Position numbers and translations under genes: made by a program. Under the pieces are notes generated by a model, which saw only the letters and a list, made by a program, of their open reading frames with translations, did no database searches and was not told the DNA's origin. This document shows positions 1 through 4,406 of a DNA stretch of 5,328 nt, in pieces; the first letter of the stretch is position 1, and each line of letters begins with the position of its first letter. Source of the stretch: DATKDU01 sp035512595 (GTDB taxonomy: Bacteria; Planctomycetota; Planctomycetia; Pirellulales; Pirellulaceae); NCBI GenBank assembly GCA_035512595.1, contig DATKDU010000272.1:1-5328 (forward strand), given 5' to 3'.

Positions 1-1010
1 GCGACGACCCGGACGAGCCGGTGAAACCGCATCCCGAGACTGGAAAGACGGTCATTCGCACTTTCGAGCTGTACGCCTCGGGCGGCTACACGTTCGAGAG
101 CCTTGCCGACCAGTTGGCCCGCGAAGGTCACTGGTTCCGCAAGAGCCAGCGACGATTCAACCGGACCGCATTGTCCTATATCCTTAACAATCGCTTTTAC
201 GTCGGCGAATTGCACCGCAACGGGCAGGTCTTCGACGGACGCTACCAGCGGCTCATCGATCGGATCACCTTCGACGCCTGCCAGGACATCCTCAATGGCA
301 AGAACCGCCGCACTGGATGTCCGGAACACGCCCTTGCCGGCGGGCTCTTCCAATGTGCTTACTGCGGCCAATCGATCACGGGGGAACGCATCCGCCGCAA
401 GCTTCGCGGCGGCGGCGTCCGCGAGCACCTCTATTACCGCTGCGCCAACAACCGACCCGGCCCCGACCACCCGACCGTCCGCTGGAAGGCCGAGGATCTC
501 GAGCAGGCGGTAGTGGACGATCTGGCCAGCCTACGGCTCCCGACGCCGGAGATCGCGACGTGGTTCCGCTCGGCGCTGCAGGCGGCCGTTCTGGACGTTA
601 CGGCCAACCAGCGGCGGCAGACGACGTCCCTGACCAAGCGGAAGGCCGAACTGGCTGCCATGCAGGACCGCCTCCTGAACGCCTACCTCGCGGGTACGGT
701 GGAGGAAGTGATCTACAAGGCGAAGTCCAACGAACTGAAGAGCGAGGCGGCCAAGCTGGACGAGGCGCTCGGCGAATTGGGGGACGCCGCGCCGGCCTGC
801 GGGGAAACGGCGCTGATGCTCTTCGACTGGTCCCAGCGGGCGGCCGATCTGTGGCGGGGTTCAAACAACGCCCTGCGCCGCGAGATCCTCGATTCCGTTT
901 GTTTGAACCGTACTTTGACCGACCTAAGTCTAGTCACCACAAAGAGAAAGCCGTTCGACGTTTTCGCCGAACGGCCTAGTTTGGAGAATAGTCGGGGTGA
1001 CTGGATTTGA
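1..1010 (+). CDS. Large serine recombinase (site-specific integrase), 5'-truncated by the window edge
   Basis: The frame is open from base 3 to a TGA at 1008-1010, giving 335 visible residues; the GTG at 21 is internal. The Ser-nucleophile resolvase domain must lie upstream of the window. Visible in order: the recombinase DNA-binding domain (about residues 1-100, with FELYASGGYTFESLADQL and LSYILNNRFYVGELHRNG); a zinc ribbon with C118-x2-C121, then C147 (YYRCANN) and probably H156 as fourth ligand; and a charged coiled-coil segment (about 200-260) of the kind that controls synapsis and directionality in this family. The C-terminal stretch includes TKRKPFDVFAERP. These enzymes cut and rejoin DNA at att sites to integrate or excise phages and islands. 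The last codons overlap the 3' end of an opposite-strand tRNA-Pro gene, which suggests the element attached there. The family call is secure; the attachment site is inferred. Confidence 0.93.
   Translation, partial: DDPDEPVKPHPETGKTVIRTFELYASGGYTFESLADQLAREGHWFRKSQRRFNRTALSYILNNRFYVGELHRNGQVFDGRYQRLIDRITFDACQDILNGKNRRTGCPEHALAGGLFQCAYCGQSITGERIRRKLRGGGVREHLYYRCANNRPGPDHPTVRWKAEDLEQAVVDDLASLRLPTPEIATWFRSALQAAVLDVTANQRRQTTSLTKRKAELAAMQDRLLNAYLAGTVEEVIYKAKSNELKSEAAKLDEALGELGDAAPACGETALMLFDWSQRAADLWRGSNNALRREILDSVCLNRTLTDLSLVTTKRKPFDVFAERPSLENSRGDWI
941..975 (-). terminator. Probable intrinsic terminator of the tRNA-Pro gene, inside the recombinase CDS
   Basis: On the minus strand an 8-bp perfect stem (GCCGTTCG with CGAACGGC, at 968-975 and 950-957) with a 10-nt loop is followed at once by TTTCTCTTT (949-941). 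It starts 17 bases past the tRNA 3' end. On the plus strand no T run follows the stem, so it fits termination of the minus-strand tRNA rather than of the recombinase. The function is inferred from the structure. Confidence 0.55.
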
Positions 1011-1066
1011 ACCAGCAACCTTCTGCACCCCATGCAGACGCGCTAGCCAGGTTACGCTACACCCCG
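992..1066 (-). tRNA. tRNA-Pro (anticodon GGG)
   Basis: The minus strand folds into a full 75-nt cloverleaf. The acceptor stem is CGGGGTG/CACCCCG (7 pairs). The D stem is GCGT/GCGC with GG in the loop. The anticodon stem is TCTGC/GCAGA around the loop ATGGGGT, with T33 before GGG. The T stem is GCTGG/CCAGT around TTCAAAT. The discriminator is A73 and the first pair is C1-G72, both typical of bacterial tRNA-Pro. CCA is not encoded (the next bases are CTA), so it must be added after transcription. It reads CCC and CCU proline codons. The 3' 19 bases overlap the end of the opposite-strand recombinase gene, the usual arrangement for an island integrated into a tRNA 3' end. Confidence 0.95.
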
Positions 1067-1119
1067 CGGTGATTGGCAAGACGCCACGCTTGCCGCGCGG
1101 GTTCACCAATTCGTCGTCA

Positions 1120-1148
1120 AGTATGGCAAATCTCGCCCGCGCTTGCAA
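1120..1148 (-). promoter_or_regulatory. Possible promoter of tRNA-Pro
   Basis: On the minus strand TTGCAA (1148-1143) and CATACT (1125-1120) are separated by 17 bases. Each matches 4 of 6 positions of the sigma-70 consensus. Transcription would begin about 45-50 bases before the tRNA 5' end. No better pair was seen between 1067 and 1175. It is a weak sequence match only. Confidence 0.3.
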
Positions 1149-1175
1149 TGCGGTGCAGTCGCCCCCCGATTGCCT

Positions 1176-1190
1176 GTAGTGGGTCAGTTT
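1176..1190 (+). repeat. Left terminal inverted repeat (15 bp)
   Basis: GTAGTGGGTCAGTTT is identical to the reverse complement of 1724-1738. It supplies the TGA stop (1186-1184, minus strand) of the coding tail that runs into it. The base on the inner side (1191) differs from its partner, and so does the base on the outer side (1175). Confidence 0.75.
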
Positions 1191-1285
1191 AAAATTGCTT
1201 TCCAGTCAAACTCGGCTTCGTCGGCCAGCTTGACCATATCCGAAATCGTCCAAACGTGGGTTGCGGCCTTGGCCTTACGCGCTGA
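1184..1285 (-). pseudogene. Coding tail of unknown origin, possibly the C-terminus of a transposase
   Basis: The minus frame from 1285 reads SARKAKAATHVWTISDMV, then KLADEAEFDWKAILN, then stop. The stop is formed by the left inverted repeat. The HVWTISDMV stretch resembles, from memory, the 'HVW(S/T)-x-x-(D/E)' motif near the end of several insertion-sequence transposases. The position, ending exactly in the terminal repeat, also fits a transposase 3' end left by internal deletion. It lies in a different frame from the small gene just upstream (1275-1412) and has no start codon of its own; the frame runs back only through sequence that belongs to that other gene. The assignment is an inference of low confidence. 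Confidence 0.25.
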
Positions 1286-1412
1286 CCCAGCGCAACTGCC
1301 GCTGGTTTTTTTCTGGCTTGGCCGGCTTCGGCTCTGCCTCCGGGGCGATCGCGTCCAGCACGCTCCTGGCGAGTTGCTGGGGGTCTTTCTGTTTGCTTGA
1401 GCGTTTAGGCAT
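1275..1412 (-). pseudogene. Small 'MPKRSSKQK' protein gene, apparently frameshifted (45 aa remaining)
   Basis: ATG at 1412-1410 opens a 45-residue frame: MPKRSSKQKDPQQLARSVLD, then a Pro/Glu/Lys linker, then a stop at 1277-1275. This N-terminus resembles a small hypothetical protein that recurs in planctomycete genomes, in which the linker is followed by KNPAAVALG and a Gly/Lys/Ala-rich basic tail. Here PAAVALG is encoded at 1305-1285, but in the neighbouring frame. The intact frame reads KNQRQLRWVSA and then stops, so loss of one C around 1305 would explain it. TATACT lies at 1425-1420, just before the ATG, and could be a -10 element for a leaderless or near-leaderless transcript. Function is unknown. 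A genuine 45-residue protein cannot be excluded. Confidence 0.4.
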
Positions 1413-1478
1413 ACCCTAAAGTATAGCCATCGTCCTATCCCTGCCCACCGCATTCCCTTCAAACAAATGGAGAAAGCC

Positions 1479-1730
1479 ATGTCTAGCGGAATGAGAATCG
1501 TTGCGATCCTGACCGTCGTAGTGGCGTCTTTGCTCGCCGTGACATGGGCAACATCGGCTCAAGCGCCAAAGCCAGCCGAACGTCCGAAGTGGGAATACAA
1601 GGTGTTTAGCAGCCGAGGTGGGGCTGAAGACCTAAAAACCGCGGGCAATGATGGATGGGAGTTGGTTGCGGTTGTCCAAGAAGCCCAAGACAGCCGCTTG
1701 GCCTACCTCAAGAGGCCACAATCAAACTGA
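1479..1730 (+). CDS. Small secreted DUF4177-like protein (83 aa)
   Basis: The start is ATG 1479 because GGAG (1469-1472) sits 6 bases before it; the in-frame ATG at 1467 overlaps that ribosome-binding site. Residues 6-27 form a signal peptide: Arg6, then a hydrophobic run IVAILTVVVASLLAV, with likely cleavage near ATSA-QA (27-29). The mature part, WEYKVFSS (38-45) ... LKTAGNDGWELVAVV (52-66) ... YLKRP (76-80), has the pattern of DUF4177-type domains, which have about 50 residues and no known reaction. The protein is probably exported; its function is unknown. The last codon and the stop come from the right inverted repeat of the bounding segment, so the gene fills the element to its end. A weak TATAGC at 1422-1427 could serve as -10. 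The gene is intact, and the domain call rests on motif resemblance. Confidence 0.75.
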   Translation: MSSGMRIVAILTVVVASLLAVTWATSAQAPKPAERPKWEYKVFSSRGGAEDLKTAGNDGWELVAVVQEAQDSRLAYLKRPQSN

Positions 1731-1738
1731 CCCACTAC
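1724..1738 (-). repeat. Right terminal inverted repeat (15 bp)
   Basis: This is the exact reverse complement of 1176-1190. It contains the TGA stop (1728-1730) of the DUF4177-like gene. It ends 56 bases before the chosen start of the transporter gene, so any promoter of that gene must lie in this short interval or within the element. No convincing -35/-10 pair was seen between 1739 and 1794. Confidence 0.75.
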
Positions 1739-1794
1739 CCGTTTGCCCAGGGCTGTAGTTGCGGGATCCGCCCGCGCCAGTTCATCATGGGGCG

Positions 1795-3321
1795 ATGAAT
1801 TCCCTGCGCGACTCTGCCAGCGACGCGGCCGCACCTGCTTCGCGGTTCGTTGCGCGGCTCGGGCTCGGGGCCGGGCCGCTGTTGGCTCTCGCGGCATTTC
1901 TGGCGCTGCGAACGTCGGCGAGTGATCTCGCCCCGGCCGCACAGGCGACGGCCGCGGTCGGCGTGCTGATGGCCGTCTGGTGGATGACCGAGGCGATCCC
2001 CTTGGAAGCGACGTCGCTATTGCCGCTGGTGCTCTTCCCCGTGCTCGGGGCGACGAAGGACATCAAGGCGGCGGCCGCGCCGTATGCGGACGAGTCGATC
2101 TTCTTGTACCTCGGCGGGTTCCTGCTTGCGCTGGCGGTGGAAAAGTGGGGGCTGCACCGGCGGCTCGCGCTGGCCACGCTCGTGGCCGTCGGCACGCGCC
2201 CGGCGATGCTCGTCGGCGGCTTCATGCTCGCTACCGCGCTGGTCAGCATGTGGATTAGCAACACGGCCACCACGCTGATGATGCTCCCCATCGGCCTGTC
2301 GGTCGTTCACCTGCTCAGCGACAAGCTCGCCTCCGGCGATTCGGCCGCCGCCAAAGCCGATGCCGCGAACCTGTCGATCGCCCTCCTTCTCGGCATTGCC
2401 TATGCCGCCAGCATCGGCGGCCTGGCAACGCTGATCGGCACGCCGCCGAATGCGGTCTTCAAGGGGTTCATGGAGAGCAAGGGGATTCCGATCGGCTTCG
2501 GCCGCTGGATGTTGTTCGCCTTGCCGCTCAGCGGCGTGTATCTGCTGCTGGCGTGGCTGGTGATGACGCGGCTCTTTCCCGTGCGAGCCAAGGACATTCC
2601 CGGCGGCAGTGCGCTCATTCGGCAGGAGCTCAACAAGCTCGGGTGGATGACGCGCGGGGAATGGACCGTGCTGATCGTCTTCGCGGCGGCTGTCGCCGGC
2701 TGGCTCTCGCTCGAGCCGCTGTATCAAACGGGCTGGCTTCCCAAGGGGCCGAACGGGGAAAAACGGCTCAGCGACGCGGTCATCGGCATGGCCGCGGCAC
2801 TCGCCCTGTTCGTGATTCCGGTCGATTGGAAGTCGGGCAGGTTCGCGCTCGACTGGCGGACCGCGTCGCGCGTTCCGTGGGGAGTGCTGCTGCTGTTTGG
2901 CGGCGGCCTGAGCCTGGCCAAGGCGATGACCGATACGAAGCTCGACGTGTGGATCGGCCAGCAAGTGCAGGGGCTGGCGCATTTGCCGCTGCCGGTGCTG
3001 GTGGTCATCGTGGTGACCGGGGTCGTGCTGTTCTCGGAGCTGGCCAGCAACCTGGCGACGGCGACCACGCTGCTCCCCGTGCTGTTTGCCGCGGCAGTCC
3101 AGCTCCAGCTCGACCCGCTGGTGCTGTGCGTGCCGGCGATCCTGGCGGCAAGCTGCGGCTTCATGCTGCCGGTGGCCACGCCCCCCAACGCGATCGTCTT
3201 CGGCACCGGCCACATCACGATGCGGCAGATGATGCGGGCCGGGCTGTGGCTCGACTTGATCGGCATCGTCTTGATCCCGCTGGCGACGTGGACGCTGGGG
3301 AAGTGGGTCCTGGGAGTGTGA
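1795..3321 (+). CDS. DASS/SLC13 family anion:Na+ symporter (508 aa)
   Basis: An inner-membrane secondary transporter of the divalent anion:sodium symporter family, which takes up dicarboxylates, citrate or sulfate with Na+. The length is normal for the family, and about 11-12 hydrophobic helices are visible. The two internally repeated signature regions are present: SNT (155-157) followed by GTPPNAV (215-221), and SN-L-A-T (418-422) followed by PVATPPNA (459-466). In known structures these SNT and TPPN elements form the two hairpin tips that bind Na+ and substrate. The second motif is SNL rather than SNT, a position known to vary within the family. The start is ATG 1795; a GGGG lies only 2 bases upstream, so the ribosome-binding site is poor. 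An in-frame TTG at 1759 would add 12 residues that do not look conserved. Substrate cannot be read from the sequence. No partner gene is adjacent in an operon. Confidence 0.93.
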   Translation: MNSLRDSASDAAAPASRFVARLGLGAGPLLALAAFLALRTSASDLAPAAQATAAVGVLMAVWWMTEAIPLEATSLLPLVLFPVLGATKDIKAAAAPYADESIFLYLGGFLLALAVEKWGLHRRLALATLVAVGTRPAMLVGGFMLATALVSMWISNTATTLMMLPIGLSVVHLLSDKLASGDSAAAKADAANLSIALLLGIAYAASIGGLATLIGTPPNAVFKGFMESKGIPIGFGRWMLFALPLSGVYLLLAWLVMTRLFPVRAKDIPGGSALIRQELNKLGWMTRGEWTVLIVFAAAVAGWLSLEPLYQTGWLPKGPNGEKRLSDAVIGMAAALALFVIPVDWKSGRFALDWRTASRVPWGVLLLFGGGLSLAKAMTDTKLDVWIGQQVQGLAHLPLPVLVVIVVTGVVLFSELASNLATATTLLPVLFAAAVQLQLDPLVLCVPAILAASCGFMLPVATPPNAIVFGTGHITMRQMMRAGLWLDLIGIVLIPLATWTLGKWVLGV

Positions 3322-3354
3322 TGGGGACAGCGACGGATGAGAAGATCGAGCGGG

Positions 3355-3476
3355 CCAATGACCAATGACAAAGCCCCGATGATCAAGCCCCGATGATCAA
3401 GCCCCAATGATCAAGCCCCGATGACCAATGAATGAACGACGAATCATTGGTCATTGGGATTTGGTCATTGGTCATT
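3355..3476. repeat. Nested inverted-repeat (cruciform-like) intergenic element
   Basis: TGACCAATGA occurs at 3359-3368 and 3422-3431, and its complement TCATTGGTCA at 3444-3453 and 3465-3474. The inner pair makes a 10-bp stem with a 12-nt loop; the outer pair encloses it. A longer 14-bp match also exists between 3355-3368 and 3444-3457. It lies between two same-strand genes and could act as a transcript-end hairpin or as a dispersed palindromic repeat. No T run follows, so a simple intrinsic terminator is unlikely. TCATTGG-type palindromes are, as far as I recall, common between genes in Pirellulales, which suggests a multicopy family. Confidence 0.7.
3364..3419 (+). repeat. Four 14-bp tandem repeats, consensus GATGATCAAGCCCC
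   Basis: The copies are at 3364-3377 (AATGACAAAGCCCC), 3378-3391 and 3392-3405 (both GATGATCAAGCCCC) and 3406-3419 (AATGATCAAGCCCC), head to tail with no spacers. A partial fifth copy, GATGACCAAT, follows at 3420. Three full copies carry the palindrome TGATCA. The array fills the space between the left outer arm and the inner hairpin of the surrounding inverted-repeat element. The absence of spacers rules out CRISPR. Copy number may vary between strains through slippage. Confidence 0.85.
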
Positions 3477-3571
3477 TCATTCAGCTACGGTTTTGACACC
3501 GTTGACCATCCAGCGGCGTGGATTTACGCTCAGCGTCTGCCTCCAAGACACCCTTCCTCGCAACCACTCCC

Positions 3572-4327
3572 ATGCCCTTCTCCCTCGCCGGCCATACCGC
3601 CATCGTCACTGGAAACAGCACCGGTCTGGGCAAGGCCATCGGCCTGGCCATCGGCAAGGCCGGCGCGAAAGTGCCGGTCAACTTCGCCCATAACGAAGGG
3701 CGGGCCAAACGCACGCTGGAGGAATACCAGGCCGCCGGCATTGCCACCTGCCTCGTCCAGTCCGACGTGACGACCGAGGACGGGGTGGCGAAGCTGTTCG
3801 TCGAGGCCGAGGACCGGCTCGGCAAGGTGGACATCCTCGTTCCCAACGCCACCTGCGAGCAGCCGCTCAAGCCGATCGAGGACTACGACTGGGCTTTCTA
3901 CCAGATGATGATCGATTTCTTCGTCAAGAGCCCCTTTTTGCTGACGCGGCACGCCTTGCCGCACATGAAGCAGAAGCGGTGGGGGCGGATCATCAACATC
4001 ACCAGCGAGGTCTATCACCGGTCTGTCGCGCCGTTCAGTGCCTACGTCGCCGCCAAGGGGGGCCAGATCGGCTGGTCGCGGAGCATGTCGCGCGAGCTCG
4101 CGCCGTATGGCATCACGGTCAACACGGTCGCCCCCGGCTGGATCCCGGTCGAGCGGCACGAAAGAGATCCGCAAGAGATGAAGGATGCCTACAAGGTCCT
4201 GATTCCCGCCGGCCGCTGGGGAGTGCCGCAGGATGTGGCCGACGCGGTGCTCTACCTGGCCAGCCCGGAAGCGTCATTCGTTACCGGTCAGACGCTGTGC
4301 GTCAACGGCGGGATGACGCCGTGGTGA
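3572..4327 (+). CDS. Short-chain dehydrogenase/reductase, FabG-like (251 aa)
   Basis: A cytoplasmic NAD(P)-dependent oxidoreductase of the classical SDR type, with the usual length of about 250 residues. The Rossmann dinucleotide motif TGNSTGLG is at 13-20, D65-V66 (SDV) follows beta-3, and VPNAT at 90-94 replaces the usual NNAG. The catalytic Ser145 (INITS) and Tyr158-x3-Lys162 (YVAAK) are present. The NTVAPGWIPVE loop (184-194) and the C-terminal FVTGQTLCVNGGMTPW are family-typical. The helix that normally carries the tetrad Asn (VNLKGPF) reads FFVKSPF, placing Phe117 there. ATG 3572 begins the Rossmann fold at the usual distance; no Shine-Dalgarno is visible, and a GTG at 3518 would add 18 residues. 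The substrate is unknown; 3-oxoacyl or sugar/polyol reductase are both possible. It stands alone, 250 bases after the transporter. Confidence 0.93.
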   Translation: MPFSLAGHTAIVTGNSTGLGKAIGLAIGKAGAKVPVNFAHNEGRAKRTLEEYQAAGIATCLVQSDVTTEDGVAKLFVEAEDRLGKVDILVPNATCEQPLKPIEDYDWAFYQMMIDFFVKSPFLLTRHALPHMKQKRWGRIINITSEVYHRSVAPFSAYVAAKGGQIGWSRSMSRELAPYGITVNTVAPGWIPVERHERDPQEMKDAYKVLIPAGRWGVPQDVADAVLYLASPEASFVTGQTLCVNGGMTPW

Positions 4328-4343
4328 TTTGAGTACAGAGCGT

Positions 4344-4395
4344 AGAGTGCAGAATGCAGAGTGAAGGACGCCTTAGATTCTGCATTCTGCACTCT
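4344..4395. terminator. 17-bp hairpin between convergent genes, candidate bidirectional terminator or repeat
   Basis: A perfect 17-bp stem, 4344-4360 with 4379-4395 (TCTGCATTCTGCACTCT on the right arm), encloses an 18-nt loop. It fills the 79-base gap between the SDR gene and the minus-strand gene, which converge on it. It has no clear T run on either side, so factor-independent termination is not certain. The arms are internally repetitive (TGCA, TCTGCA words), which suggests a dispersed intergenic palindrome family. Confidence 0.55.
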
Positions 4396-4406
4396 GCACT
4401 AGCGCG

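Larger units (their letters stand above)
1176..1738. mobile_element. Inverted-repeat-bounded segment, candidate degenerate or MITE-like insertion element with a cargo gene
   Basis: A 563-bp segment lies between perfect 15-bp inverted repeats, GTAGTGGGTCAGTTT at 1176-1190 and its complement at 1724-1738. Inside are a frameshifted small gene and an unidentified C-terminal-like coding tail on the minus strand (1184-1412), and an intact secreted DUF4177-like gene on the plus strand (1479-1730). The terminal frames on both strands end in Asn-stop encoded by the repeats themselves (AAC TGA). No full transposase is present, so it would need help in trans. No target duplication directly abuts the repeats, so recent simple transposition is not shown. 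I do not recognise the insertion-sequence family. The plus-strand gene looks less GC-rich than the flanking chromosomal genes. Confidence 0.5.

Noticed and set aside
930..1148. Minus-strand frame containing HGVQKVAGSNPVTPT
   Set aside because: It is the sense strand of the tRNA read as protein and does not represent a gene.
997..1179. Plus-strand frame MTGFEPATFCTPCRRASQ...
   Set aside because: This is the antisense of the tRNA-Pro gene; such 'GFEPAT' peptides are a familiar artefact of reading tRNAs backwards.
1143..1400. Plus-strand 85-residue frame across the left part of the inverted-repeat segment
   Set aside because: It starts in the tRNA upstream region, crosses the inverted repeat, and is antisense to the minus-strand coding remnants; there is no ribosome-binding site or recognisable motif.
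1467..1478. Upstream ATG for the DUF4177-like gene
   Set aside because: It overlaps the GGAG that is ideally spaced for ATG 1479, and the added residues MEKA give no better signal peptide.
1170..1747. TTGCC at 1170-1174 and 1743-1747 as a target-site duplication of the inverted-repeat element
   Set aside because: The copies lie 1 base from the left repeat and 4 bases from the right repeat, so they do not directly flank the element; 5 bases can match by chance.
2017..3213. Long (398-residue) minus-strand open frame opposite the transporter
   Set aside because: The plus-strand frame has clear DASS motifs throughout; the antisense frame is rich in His, Arg, Gln and Glu with no recognisable domain, as expected from high-GC antisense.
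3364..3419. CRISPR array
   Set aside because: The 14-bp repeats are contiguous, with no spacers, and there are no cas genes in the window.
3432..3770. Plus-strand frame beginning MNDESLVIGIWSLVIS
   Set aside because: The start is a translation of the TCATTGG palindromic repeat, and the rest runs out of frame over the SDR gene.
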